From positions 82,667,492 to 82,731,491 of the forward strand of contig NC_089742.1 in the NCBI RefSeq assembly GCF_040412425.1: a DNA stretch of 64,000 bases, in the 5' to 3' direction. The stretch is from Macrobrachium rosenbergii (Eukaryota > Arthropoda > Malacostraca > Decapoda > Palaemonidae). The notes beneath the pieces are model-generated. The model worked only from the letters and a program-made list of their open reading frames with translations, made no database searches and was not told the origin of the DNA. Positions 1-15,563 of the stretch are shown here, in pieces. How positions within the stretch are numbered: the first letter of the stretch is position 1; every line of letters starts with the position of its first letter. The position numbers were made by a program, and so were the translations under genes.

Positions 1-1362
1 ATGTTTTCTAAAAATCCAGTGTCTCTTTGCCCTTCGAAAAAGTGTCATTGATTGCGGTTTTTCCTTGATGGGTGTTTGAGGGAAGGAAGGGTAGATAGCA
101 CACAGCGTGGTGCAATTGCACCTCTCAGCTTTAAGGCAACAGCTATAAATCAGTGATTTTTCCTCAGGTTTTTAAGTGCTTTCCTTTTCATGGCTGGAAA
201 AATACTCAATTTATTGCCTTTCGTTGTTACTGTGCGGAATATTTTTGACGGCAATGATGGTCGGGAAGGATACAGTGTCCGTAATTGATGAGAAGCGTTG
301 TTTGGGAACCACGTCGGGGCTGGCAAAGAGGCATTACGCCTTCTGTAGCGGGAGAGGAAATAAATGTGACTTCTTTTTTTTTTTTCCGAAAGCAGCGCGA
401 GCACTAACGGCCGATTGCTCTTGTTTGATTCGTTGGCTAATAGTCATGGTGAGATTACCTTTATGGCTGACCCGGACGGAAAGTCGCTGATTTATTCACG
501 ACATACCTTCCTGCCTTCATCCGTCGGGTTATTATGGCGTCACCAGCCGTATTGTTAAGTTATCAAAAAGTACTTATTCTCCGTTGCTTTGATCGTACCT
601 GTTGTTATCTTTGCTCTAAAATTATGGAATACGAATTGAGGTAACTGCAGTTGTTTGCCAAGTAGTGTATATCAATAATTACGAAAAATTCTTTCACTTG
701 ATATTTCATGTTTTATATTTTATTCAGCACTTTCATTAAAGCTGCTAGCTTTTCTATCCCAGTAACTTTTCTGGCTTCGGGTTTGCAGATTTAGTGCAAA
801 CAGTCACTGAAATGGAAAATGTTCCACTGTTTACCGTCTAATTTACATTAGGAATTTATAGTTTCTCTTTGTATAGTTTGGAAAGTGCGGTTGTAAATAG
901 TTGGCCATAGAGAGGGGCGGGGTGGGGGGCGAAGGGGGTTTTAAACTGTGAAATATTCGTCATGACAAACAAATTGTAATCTGGATAGACGCTTGAAGGA
1001 GAGTTCGTAGGTCAGATACTTGCTCGGGTCCTGTCTGTAAATCACCCTTTTGATTACCAAAACGCCTTATCACACAATTCATGTCAACTCAGTCAATATA
1101 TTTTCCACCTGTTTTTGGCTGAAATCTGTTGTTTGATAAACGAGGGTTCTCCATATATGGACTTACTAATATTCATTATACCTGATGACAGGATCTCTGA
1201 AGAGGTTATGGCCAATGAGGATCTTGGTTCTCGTTGTTATTGCAATTCGAGTTTATGCGTCTTCGTTCTTTTCGGCAGGATTTAATCAAAGGTAATTCAT
1301 GTAATCAGTGATTCCTTATATCTCATCAACAGATTCTCTTTCTCTTCCCCGCAAAGAGGCTT
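1..1362. other. Intergenic, nothing recognised
   Basis: AT-rich sequence with short open frames on both strands around 150-490. None shows a domain, a codon pattern or splice context that I recognise. I see no mobile-element ends here. Confidence 0.5.
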
Positions 1363-1925
1363 CGTTGTCTCATTTCTGCAGTATTTGCTTTGGCCACTGT
1401 TCCGTTATCTAAGTTTTGGTAGGGGCTGTTTTGAATTCTGGTTCATTGTCTTCATTTTTGCAGGTGCTGTTCTGACCACGGTTTCGTTGTCTCATTTTTG
1501 CGGTTACTGTTTAACAAGTGTTGGCCTTTTGGTGGTCTTATTTTTGACTCTTATTTTAGTGGGCACTGTCTGACCACTGTTTCGTTGTCCTCTCTTTTTG
1601 CAGGCACTTCTGTAACCTGCATCTGACCACTTTAACTATTTCATTGCTAAATCTCTCATTTTGATCACGGCTGTGTCGCTTTTGTAATTACTATTTTCAC
1701 CAATGTCTAGTTGTCTCATTTTTTTTGCTGGCACTTTTTTAAGCAGCATCTTGTTATCTCATTTTCTGTGCACTGTTTGGACCACTGTAAGAGTGTCTCA
1801 TTTTCTCTGGTACTCTTTTGATCATGGTTGCGTTTTCTCGGTCAAATATATACTGTTTTGACCATTGTTTCGTTTTTTAAGTTTTGAAGGTATTGTTTTG
1901 ACAACTGGCTCGCTATCGCCTTTGT
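1363..1925. repeat. Degenerate ~40-bp tandem repeat
   Basis: About 13 diverged units are built on a phrase like 'tttcgttgtctcatttttgc' followed by a 'tactgttttgaccactg' part. Well-aligned units of 40-41 bp sit at the left (1363-1525) and right (about 1755-1925) ends. The middle units are stretched or shortened. The open frame at 1385-1573 is a by-product of the repeat. The divergence suggests an old minisatellite. Confidence 0.65.
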
Positions 1926-2000
1926 GTAAGTTCTTTAGGACCCGACGATGCTGGAATAAGCATCTCACGTAAGCTCTCTCCGTACGGAACTTCTGTCTTG

Positions 2001-2079
2001 TTTATTGTGGCTTTCACTTCTACTAAATCACGTGCACCTCCTGTGCACGTGATTTAGTAGAGGTGAAAACCACAATAAA
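2001..2079. repeat. Near-perfect hairpin, 37-bp arms
   Basis: The left arm (2001-2037) and right arm (2043-2079) are reverse complements except for two mismatches, with a 5-base loop 'ctcct'. The inner arms end in the palindromic phrase gtgcac. The hairpin lies 10 bases before a compound microsatellite. It could be a small foldback element or a microsatellite-linked inverted duplication. Confidence 0.85.
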
Positions 2080-2089
2080 GAAATTTCTA

Positions 2090-3200
<1,111 letters not shown>

Positions 3201-3465
3201 TCTTCGTTGGACGAGTGGCTTCCGTTCTCAGCTAGCACTCTGCTGGCCGCGAGTTCGAATCTCCGACCGACCAATGAAGAATAAGAGGAATTTATTTCTG
3301 GTGATAAAAATCATTCCTCGCTATAATGTGGTTCATTCCACAATAATCTGTAGGTCCCGTTGCTAGGTAACCAATTGGTTCTTAAAAATAAATCTAATCC
3401 TTCAGGCCAGCCTTAGGAGAGCTGTTAATCAGCTCAGTGGTCTGGTTAAACTAATATATACTTAA
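3201..3465 (+). mobile_element. tRNA-derived SINE
   Basis: An RNA polymerase III A box (tggacgagtgg, about 3208-3218) and B box (gagttcgaatc, 3251-3261) are spaced as in a tRNA. A shared body containing 'aggaatttatttctggtgat' follows, and the element ends in 'agctgttaatcagctcagtg' and 'tatactta'. A second copy at 43085-43360 matches along its full length. SINEs are non-autonomous and depend on a LINE reverse transcriptase. The partner LINE is not identified here. Confidence 0.82.
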
Positions 3466-3540
3466 CCTTTCCATTCAAATGAGAAGTGCCAGAAATTTGA
3501 ATTATTTCCTAGGTGGCTACAAGGAATGTAAATATGTGAA

Positions 3541-6552
<3,012 letters not shown>

Positions 6553-6660
6553 CAATTTAATACATATACTTATAAAATATGTACATACAGTATGTTTGTA
6601 TATGATTGCCTGTATGTATGTATGCATGTGTACCCATGTTTAGCCACAAATATCACTTGA

Positions 6661-6856
6661 TATCGAAGTGATTATACCAGGTTCGAATTTTGGCCGGGGC
6701 AGAAGCATTTCTCAGTTGTAAATCCCTTTGGGTATGAGTTATTCGCACAGTATAGTGAAATCGATATTAAACGCTATTGTGGCGTAATATTGCAGTATAA
6801 AAGTCACTTTCCTAAAAGTGGCGAATTTCTGTAAGTGACAAAAATTCATATATAAA
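6661..6856 (+). mobile_element. tRNA-like SINE fragment
   Basis: A B-box-like GGTTCGAATTT (6680-6690) is followed by 'ccggggcagaag'. The same phrases recur at 60060-60110 and 60310-60350. The right end 'gtaagtgacaaaaattcata' runs straight into an AC/AT array, as does the copy ending near 60450. The A box is poorly preserved. Confidence 0.5.
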
Positions 6857-6965
<109 letters not shown>

Positions 6966-8105
6966 TGCTACGAATGTCCTGGGATAATTACTTGATTCTG
7001 GGCGGCAATGGATGAACGCAGGGAGTACCTTTTATTTATTACACATCTGACTCAATGTTAGGACAATTCATAGACAAAGCAAGGGAAATCTATGGCTTAA
7101 GGCTTTCTTTATGTGAGGGAAAATTACGTAAACTCAAGGGTTCTCTTAACTAATTATATTTACATAACAAACACAGATCAGAAGAATGATGAATTACTGG
7201 CAGGTAATAATAAGGTCCTGCTAAAATAAGGAATCCTACACAGAATAAATATTCTACTCTGACAATGTCTTCTTACCAGGAACATTGCAGTTGGGGATGG
7301 AAGGGGGACTGCACATGGATGGAGCCAAGAGATTCCACAGTCGAGGCCTATCTTCAAATATATGCAAGACGGTTACTTGCAATAATAATAAGATGCTCAA
7401 AGGGAAACTGAGGAGCGCACAGATGGTGCCAAATAACTCACTTCAGTACTAATGCATAATTGCGTTAACACTGAATGCTCCAACACAATTACTGAAACTA
7501 AAAGAACCTTACTCCGGCACATTACCTTCGTCAAGATGACGGTGTCCTCGTTGATAAGGCGCTGGCGATGAAGGAGGGAATTAAAATGCCACCACAAAGT
7601 AAACTGGTTTGAGCTCCGGGGTCGAACACTTGTTCAGAGGTTCAACAAGACAGCAAGGTCAGGACATCTGTCTTCGGGTGGTTCAGCACGGTCTCTCTCT
7701 CTCTGATTTTCATTGTAGCATCTATAAATAACCTTCAGGATTACACTGGCTTCTCCTCCAGATGGCGCAAAGGTCAATCTTCGTCACATTTTCTATAATG
7801 TCAACCGCATGGTGTCAGTCAACCCACGTGGAGGGTTCAGAATGAGGAGGAGGGGCCAACTTTCTCTTTTTGGCTCCTCCCTTGCCTTGCTGGACGCAGG
7901 GGTACCTGGAATTAGGCTTAAAAGCAGTCACTGTGAACAGAGAAAGGGTTAGGTTTAACCATTTTGGGGAATGAAGGAGAGAGTTTTTGAAGGGGCGAAT
8001 GGAAACCCACAGTTCCAGTAATTAATGATTTTTTATTCCCTTCTCAGTTATGTTGCAAATGTAAAAGCAGGTGAGGGTGTGAGGAAAGAGATCCCATTCG
8101 TTGCA
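6966..8105 (-). repeat. 3' LTR of element 1
   Basis: 1140 bp with TG...CA ends. It contains 'ttttatttattacac' (AATAAA on the minus strand) about 65 bases from the 3' boundary. It matches 14034-15239 along its length. The copy at 14034 carries an extra ~62 bp near 14565-14627. Confidence 0.88.
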
Positions 8106-8116
8106 CCTCCCCACCC
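8106..8116 (-). promoter_or_regulatory. Polypurine tract of element 1
   Basis: The minus strand reads gggtggggagg directly before the TGCAACG start of the 3' LTR. This is the expected place and composition for the plus-strand primer of an LTR element. Confidence 0.75.
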
Positions 8117-9009
8117 AAGTTAGCATTTACACCCTGGATTAGGTGAGAATGATTACCAGCGAGCAAACTCAATTAAATACTTTACTTTACTTCTCTCTCA
8201 TTTCCCTTTCGTGCCTTATGATTTAACTTAAACTTCTGCGTAACAATTAATTTCAAGAGGCACACAACCTTGTGACATTTACGTGAAGGTAGAACAAATA
8301 TTTGCTGCTAGAGATGACATATGTTTATCATTAAATTCATATTATACTAAGGCAGTGTTGCTCAGAATATTTTTCACAACGTAATGATTTACTTAAAACA
8401 ATGAATCAATACTAGGTTAATTCTAGAAACACTCCATACACACCTAATAATAATCAGTTACGAATTTTGCACACATGCAGTTAGTCTGCCTTGAAGAGGC
8501 CTTACAATAAGGTAAGCGTGGTCTTGGTTAGATGTTTCCATGATACTTAAGCAACGGCTCAATGCCATTTGGGCACTATAAACACAAGGTCGCGAGTCTG
8601 AGACTCGAAATTTGATACAGAGATTCACATAGAGAATAGATGACAGATTCAGAGTAATCAATGATTGTAAAATAAAGATGACGATTAAATATGCCAAAAC
8701 TACATTCCTTATCCTATGAAAGACAGCTAGGATCATTTCTTAGCCCAAGAAGGCCGCAAAGGTACCCAGAGGGCACGACCCCTCCAGCAGGATCATTTGC
8801 CAACATCTGCGATAATGGCACTGTGCCAAGTTGGCACTCATTTAATAATAACTAATGGCGGTGGCATATCATATTTTAAATGCATCATGCTGCGGTGGGC
8901 ATGAAAGGGAAGTCGTAGGACTTATACAGTTGGCATATCTGTCAATGGCGCTCTGCATGGGCAAAAGGGATTAACGTAAAGTGGGCCTTGGTAAGGCATA
9001 AAATAAATT
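8117..9009. other. Interior of element 1, non-coding
   Basis: This is where reverse transcriptase and integrase would be expected. Reading the minus strand I find only short frames (the longest is about 92 codons at 8458-8736) without RT or integrase motifs. Confidence 0.6.
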
Positions 9010-9249
9010 TTAGTAATAATCAAAAGTAAGGAAGACACCCGTGGTATTTTCTCCACGGACCTCTCTTACTGTGATGGTTTGTCTTGGTTGGGGAATCTGT
9101 GGAACCAAGCCCAGGGAGGGTAATTGAGTGCCACCTGTGCCAGCTTCCTTGACAGCTGACACAGGAACCTTCTGTACGAGCTCTACCATGATTTGTCGCA
9201 GCTCCTTGAATTCATCAGCCATTTGAGACATGGCAGAATCCTTACTCAC
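9010..9249 (-). pseudogene. Element 1 tail fragment after protease
   Basis: A 79-codon open frame starts with a Met/Ser-rich segment and 'EFKELRQIMVELVQKV', which looks like a short amphipathic helix. It ends in a Pro/Gln-rich piece. It lies just downstream of the proline-rich tail in another frame, so it is probably the continuation after a frameshift. No known domain. Confidence 0.4.
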
Positions 9250-10270
9250 TGTTGTGTCTGCAGCAGACTGAGACAGAGAGGAAGCAGTCGTTGCGGGGGG
9301 GTGAGAGGCTCACAGGTAAGAATGACCAGCTCAGGCACAGGTTGCGAGGCGCATCTTTGGGTGAGCTTCTGCTGTGGTTGGGAGGATCCGTCTCCCTTAC
9401 CGGCAGTGGTAGCGGAGCCAGGCCTGGAGAATAGAGGGGACCTGGACTGGGATATCTGGAATGGAGATCAGGGGCATGCTCTGGCACTGGCACTAAGGCA
9501 GGGCCAGGCACTAATAATTGATTTGGAATTTGCTCGTCATTCGGGACAGACAGAGCTTGGCACTGCTCAATGCACCTAAGTGACACTGGCAGAGATTGTA
9601 AATCAAGAGTAGGATTTCCTGGAGGGGGATCTACTTGGGGCCCTGGAACTGGCACTGGGGCAGGGCCGGGCACTGGAATGGGATCGGGAATCGATCTTGG
9701 TGGAGGGGGCCACTGCACATTGCACTCAGGTGGCACTGGCAGTGGAACGAAATCAGGTATTTGAGTTTTACTCGGGCCTAAGAGATGATTTGGAGGATTT
9801 GGACCCCTGGGTTGCTCTAACTTAGATGGGGACTGGAAGTTCTGTCCCATGAGGTCATAACCTCCAGGTGTGTATCTGGCGACTGCAAGGTTGCAAATTT
9901 CAGATCTATGAGGTCTTGTGATCCTCAACTTGACAGTAGGAAGTATCATTTTAAAGAGATTAATACCCTCAGTCGTGATGAGGTTCCATCTGTTAATGAT
10001 AGCTCCTCAGGGAACTTTGTCTTCCCTTATGAGGGACATTTGTGTACCAGAATCATCAAATGCTTTGACCTGGCTGGCGGAGCACCTACCTCGGTGAAGT
10101 GCCACATAAATGGGACCCTGGACTGGAAGACCTAAAGATGTTGGATTGGTGACTGCTAAGGCAAGGGTGGGTGTACTTGACTAATTATTATTAGGGCATT
10201 TTGTCCATTGGGCAGACTGACCATAGACTTCACAAGCAGGACAATAAGTCCGACTATAATCTTTACCGGG
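9242..10270 (-). pseudogene. Retroelement aspartic protease with proline-rich tail
   Basis: Minus strand. A second zinc-knuckle-like CPAC (10232-10243) is followed by a stop. Then comes a protease core with catalytic D-S-G at 10046-10054 in the phrase 'AFDDSGTQMSLIRE'. A TGA follows 'DKVP', then 'MILPTVKLRI' and the flap-to-end motif 'GYDLMGQNF' (9836-9862), which matches the usual C-terminal part of retropepsins. An unusual tail of about 190 residues rich in PVPGP and PVPVP follows. Such proteases cleave the gag polyprotein. At least two in-frame stops make this copy inactive. The tail takes the place where RT normally starts. Confidence 0.75.
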
Positions 10271-10382
10271 CACTGTCCCATAGGAGGGAGCAGGCCCTTT
10301 TTCCTTCATCCACGACCCAGTGTGGCTCGGGGTGTTGTCCCGTTTGAGGAAGTAGAGGGGTCTTCTGGCTGATTCTCAGCCT

Positions 10383-11333
10383 TCAAGTGGCACTGTTCAG
10401 TGGAATTCTCTTACAATACCCACACATGGGTTTCTTATGGGGGAGCTCATTCTTGTGAGGTTGCTGGGAGTTGGTCGAGGCAGGCAAGGAGGGATATAGT
10501 TTTTGGCCATGGGAACTAAGATTGGGGTGATGCGTATCCCATGTGTCAGCCCAATGACAGCACTCGATCACTGTCTTAGGTGCCTTATCGCACAAATGAG
10601 TGACGAGATTGGGCGGGGCATAAAATAAGAAGTCCTCGAGCTGGAAAAGTTCGAGGACTTCCTCCACACTAATGACTTTCAGAGATCCTAGCCATTGTTT
10701 TAGGGCCTGGGTCTTTTTGAAGATCCGCTCAGACCAGGTTTGGCCTGATTCCTTTGGTATATCTCTCCACCTTTTCCTCCAACGTTCAGGAGTTATTTCA
10801 AAAGCCTTTATGATGTCTTGGCGGACAAGGGCAAGATTTCCTTGATCCTCAGGGGGGAGAGCATTGAATGCGAAGGCACCCTTCCCTTCAAGGTACCTTC
10901 CTAGGATCAGAGACACTTCTGCAGTAGAGGGCTGATAGGTCGTCAGGACCCTTTCAACATGGTCGAGCCAGGCTTCAGACTCAGCTTCTTCCCAGTCTCT
11001 GATGAGGGCGGCCATACTGCTGAGGGTTGAGTGAGGAGAGGGTTTTGGTGTGTTGTACATGTCGTGAGCTGCCATTGCAAGCTGATGAGCTCTTTCTTTC
11101 TCCCTCTTCTGTCTTTCTGCCTCTTCTCATTTCTCCTGGGCCATTCTTTCCTTTTCCTTCTCCTGCCCTTCTTTCTCCTTCTCCTGCCTTTCTGCCTCTC
11201 TTTCTGCCTTGGCATCGTCTACTCTCTCTTGGACCCAAACCCTCAGGGCTTGTCCTGATAGTCCCATGTCCTTTCCAGCAGACATGTAGAACTTGAAGTC
11301 CTCATTTTGCTGGACTATAGATGTCACAGACAT
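10383..11333 (-). pseudogene. Gag polyprotein of LTR element 1
   Basis: The minus-strand frame opens with 'MSVTSIVQQNEDFKFYMSAG'. It then has a charged Glu/Lys/Arg coiled-coil stretch (residues about 35-85) with one in-frame TGA at 11127-11129. A capsid-like domain follows (residues about 105-255), with 'EAWLDHVERVL', 'YLEGKGAFAF' and 'AFEITPERWRKRWR', typical of Ty3-type and SCAN-related gag. The frame ends in a broken zinc knuckle: C-x2-C-x4-L-x4-stop, where H and the last C of CCHC are replaced. Gag builds the virus-like particle that packages element RNA. It is related to, but diverged from, the gag at 29518. Confidence 0.82.
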
Positions 11334-11384
11334 CTTGAGATAACGCTTAAATGGGTGTGACCTGTTAGAAAATCAGTATGTCTG

Positions 11385-12262
11385 AAAGACTCAGGGTGTC
11401 TCGAAAGACTCAGGGTGTCTCGTAAGGCTCAAGGTGTCCCGAAGGAGTCAGGGTGTCTCAGAAGACTCAGGGTGTTCCGAAGGACTCATGGCATCTCGAA
11501 AGACTCAAGGTGTCCTGAAGGACTCAGGGTGTCTTGAAAGACTCAAGGTGTCCTGAAGGACTCAGGGTGCTCTGAAAGACTCAGGGTGTACCGAAGGACT
11601 CAGGATGTCTCGAAAGACTCAGGGTGTCTCAAAAGACTCAGGGTGTCTCGAAGGACTCTGGTGTCCCGAAGGACTCAGGGTGCCGTGAAGGACTCAGGGT
11701 GTCTCGAAAGACTCAAGGTGTCCCAAAGGACTCAGGGTGTCCTGAAAAACCCAGGGTGTCCCAAAGGACCCAGGGTGTCTCGAAAGACTCAAGGTGTCCC
11801 AAAGGACTCAGGATGTCTCAAAAGACTCAGGGTGTCTTGAAAGACTCAGGGTGTCCCAAAGGTCTCAGGGTGTCCCAAAGGACTCAGGTGTCCCAAAGGA
11901 CTCAGGGTGTCCCGGAAGAACTCAGGGTGTCATGAAGGACTGAGGGTGTTCCGAAAAACTCAAGGTATCCCGAAGGGCTCAGGATGTCTCAAAAGACTCA
12001 GGGTGTCTTGAAAGACTCAGGGTGTCCTGAAGGACTCAGGTGTCCTGAAGGACTCAGGGTGTCTCAAAAGACTCAGGGCATCCCAAAGGACTCAGGGTGT
12101 TCCAAAGGACTCAGGTGTCTCAAAGACTCAGGGTGTCCCAAAGGACTCAGGGTGTCCCGAAGGACTCAGGGTGTCCCAAATGCCTCAGGTGTCTTGAAAG
12201 ACTCAGGGTGTCCCGAAGGAATCAGGTGTCCCAAAGGACTCAGAATGTCTGGCTAGACTCAA
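11385..12262. repeat. 19-bp minisatellite
   Basis: About 46 copies of a 19-bp unit close to gactcagggtgtctcgaaa, with occasional 18- and 20-base variants. Because the unit lacks stop codons it creates open frames (Lys-Asp-Ser-Gly-type repeats) on the plus strand. These are not credible proteins. It lies in the 5' leader of LTR element 1, just upstream of gag. Confidence 0.93.
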
Positions 12263-12890
12263 GTTGTCTAAAATAAAGACTCAAGGGTGCTCGATGGAAC
12301 AGGTTCAGTATGTCTGACGAGACTCAATATGGTTCAAAATTAACAGATTCAGGGTGTCTGAATACGCTAAAGTTATCTGAAAAGACTTAAGTTTCAGGTA
12401 TCTGAAGAGACTTGGTTAAAAATTAATATGTCTGAATAAGGCAAATTTCAGGTGTCTGAAACACGCAGTTGTTCAGAGTGAATGAAAATTGATATGTATG
12501 AATTAGGCAAATGTGTCTGAATAAGATAGATAATCAGTATGTCTGAAAGGCTTCGTTAAAGCTTAATATGTCTAAATAAGACAAATCTAAGGGGGGTTTG
12601 AAAAGACTTTATTAAAAATTAATATGTCTGAATAAGGCAAATCTCAAGTTGCCTGAAAACACTGTTAAAATTAACATGTCTGAATAAGACAAATTTCAGG
12701 ATGTCTGAAAGCCCAATTGTTCAGAATGAACTAAAATTAATATGTCTGAATGAGACAAATTTCAGGGTGTCTGAAAAGACTGTTAAAATTTAATATGTCT
12801 GAATAATACAAATTTCAGTTAGAAGTTAATATGTCTGAGTAAGAAAACTTCACGGTGTCTGTTAATATGTCTGAATGGACTTAGTGATTC
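12263..12890. repeat. Degenerate flank of the 19-bp minisatellite
   Basis: Repeated phrases such as 'aatatgtctgaataa' and 'tttcagggtgtctgaaaaga' occur at a period of roughly 70-85 bp, but heavily diverged. The shared phrase cagggtgtctgaaaagact is nearly the 19-bp unit, so the minisatellite probably grew out of this older repeat. Confidence 0.6.
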
Positions 12891-14033
12891 TTGATGAACG
12901 AAAATTTAGCCCAAGCTAATATTTTGCGGAGAGACACTGCAGAACTAATAAAAGAAAAGGCTTACGGGGTTGTACACTTATGGCGTGTAAAGGAAATTTT
13001 CCTTGCTCTGTTAAATAATTTTAAATGTGGCGCAATGAAAACAGTACATCGATCCTATCGAATATTAAAATCTCCAACGCACGAGGGTAAGACAAAAATG
13101 CTTAATCTTATAACATGCACGGAGGAACTCCGGATGCCGAGATTATGCGTGGCGGTGGGGGGGAGGGGGCGGTTGTCTCTTGACCGCGTGTCTGGCATTT
13201 GTTTTGTTACCTGGGCCTGCCCGCAGTAATGAATGAACGAGGGAATTCTCGCTAAAGTTTATTGCTTTCAAAAATGCAGCAAGTTGCACGGACGTATAGA
13301 TAAAAATTAGCGAGCGAAAGAAAGGGGTATATGAGCGCTGTGCGTGCGGTTTTATAACAGTGGAATTTCTAATGGAACCCACAAACCAAAGATGGCGGAC
13401 TGTTAAGGATGGGCCCACGTGGCCTGGAATTGAAGATTCCGTGTCGGAATTACTATTCTCTCGTCTTGGGAGCGGAAATTTAGATTCCTAAATACTTCCT
13501 TGTTTTTCCTATCGATCATGCGAGAGAGAGAGAGAGAGAGAGGATAAATCCAGCGATGCAAAAATAGCTGGAGTCTAAGCCTTGGTGGTCGCTTACAGTG
13601 TGCCTATCTGGAAATTCGGGACTTTCAAATTGTCTTTATTGTGTGGACGAACGAATAGGGGCTTTGTTACTTTTATTAACTCTGTTACTGAGGTTTTTTC
13701 CTAGCTTCCTATTCGTAAAACATGCAGCTAACATGCGATAGCGCAAAATCTCGTGGTATTGTTAATACGCTCTCTCTTCTCGTGAACTAATTTGGCATGC
13801 ACGTGGTCTATCAATTACCTAACGCTGATTGCAGTCACTTTCCGCACCTAGCATAAACCTAAACCTAAACAAAATATTTCGACACGTACTTACGCTGTGG
13901 AACTGGCACTTCTCATGTGCTTAAAATGGAGGGGGTATGATATCAAGATCATCTCTAATTATGCAAACCAGCTAGCAATTGCTATTCCGCTGAAAATTGC
14001 AAGGCAGTCGGATCCTTGGCAAGGTACGGTAGT
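12891..14033. other. 5' leader of LTR element 1
   Basis: Between the LTR and the minisatellites. The plus-strand frame at 12891-13229 shows nothing recognisable. A (GA)10 tract lies at 13520-13542. On the minus strand next to the LTR, 'accttgccaaggatcc' resembles the primer-site region of LTR element 2, but a clean TGG-starting primer binding site is not visible. Confidence 0.45.
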
Positions 14034-15239
14034 TGCTACGAATGTCCTGGGGATACTTACTTGATTCTGGGCGGCAACGGATGAACGCAGGGAGTACCTT
14101 TTATTTATTACACATCTAACTCAGTGTTAGGAAAATTCGTAGACAAAGCAAGGGAAATCTATGGCTTAAGGCCTTCTTCATGTGAGGGAAAATTACGTAA
14201 ACTCAAGGGTTCTCTTAACTAATTATATTTACATAACAAACACAGATCAGAAGAATGACGAATTATTCGCCAGGTAATAATAAGGGCCTGCTAAAATAAT
14301 GAATCCTACACAGAATAAATATTCTGCTCGGATGATGTCTTCATAACAGGAACATCGCAGTGGGGGATGGAAGGGGGACTGCACATGGATGGAGCCAAGA
14401 GATTCCACAGTCGAGGCCTATCTTCAAATATATGCAAGGCGGTTACTTGCAACAATAATAAGACGCTCAAAGGGAAACTAAGGAATGCACAGATGGTGCC
14501 AAATAACTCAGTTCAATACTAATGCATAATTACGTTAACACTGAATGCTCCAACACAATTACTAAAGGTGATTGCGCAATGGAAAATAAAAGAAATATCA
14601 GGCAGAGAAATAACAGGATCGTGACTGACTAAAAGAACCTTACTCCAGCACATTACCTTTGTCAAGATGACGGTGTCCTTGTTGATAAGGTGCTTGTGAT
14701 GAAGAAGGGAATTAAAATGCCACTACAACGTATACTGGTTCGAGCCCTGGGGTCGAACACGTGTTCAGAGGTTCAACAGGACACCAAGGTCAGGACATCT
14801 GTCCTCGGGTGGTGTTCAGCGCAGTCTCTCTCTCGATTCTCGTTGCAGCATCTGTAAATAACCTTCAGGGATTACGCTAGCTTCTCTTCCAGATGGCACA
14901 AAGGTCAATCTTCGTCATGTTTTCTATAATGTCGACCGCATGGTGTCAGGCAACCCATGTGGAGGGTTCAGAATGAGGGGGGGACAACTTTCTCTTTTTG
15001 GCTCCTCCCTTGCCTTGCTGGATGCAGGGGTACCTGGAATTAGGCCTAAAAGCAGTCACTGTGAACAGAGAAAGGGCTGGGCTTAAGGCTTAACCATTTT
15101 GGGGAATGAAGGAGAGAGTTTTTGAAAGGGTGAATGGAAACCCACAGTTCTAGTAATTAATAATTTTTATTCCCTTCTCAGTTATGTTGCAAATGTAAAA
15201 ATGGGCGAGGTTGCGAGGTAAGAGATCCCATTCGTGGAA
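14034..15239 (-). repeat. 5' LTR of element 1
   Basis: It starts TGCTACGAATG. At its outer end it reads CATTCGTGGAA instead of CATTCGTTGCA, so the terminal CA is mutated where the AT array begins. It contains an extra ~62 bp relative to the 3' LTR. Confidence 0.86.

Positions 15240-15563
<324 letters not shown>

Larger units (their letters stand above)
6966..15239 (-). mobile_element. LTR retrotransposon 1: gag-protease, no polymerase
   Basis: Two direct repeats (6966-8105 and 14034-15239) bracket a 5.9-kb interior. The LTR ends are short inverted repeats: TGCTACGAATG at one end and CATTCGTTGCA at the other. A polypurine tract on the minus strand touches the LTR at 8106, fixing the orientation. 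Minus-strand interior order is a long leader with minisatellites, gag, protease, a proline-rich tail, and about 0.9 kb of non-coding sequence. I find no reverse transcriptase, RNase H or integrase, so it would need another element's polymerase. The layout resembles non-autonomous gag-bearing LTR elements (TR-GAG type). By eye the LTRs differ at roughly 5-8% of sites, plus one ~62-bp indel. Confidence 0.82.

Noticed and set aside
9193..9764. Plus-strand open frames with Gly-Thr-Gly-rich repeats
   Set aside because: Antisense shadows of the proline-rich tail coded on the minus strand.
11586..12256. Plus-strand open frames with a Gly-Val-Ser-Lys-Asp-Ser-type repeat
   Set aside because: The 19-bp unit lacks stop codons, so all frames stay open. 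The unit is not a multiple of three and there is no start context.
13856..13870. Short 'cctaaacctaaac' as a telomere-like repeat
   Set aside because: Only two units. Far too short, and arthropod telomeres usually use TTAGG.
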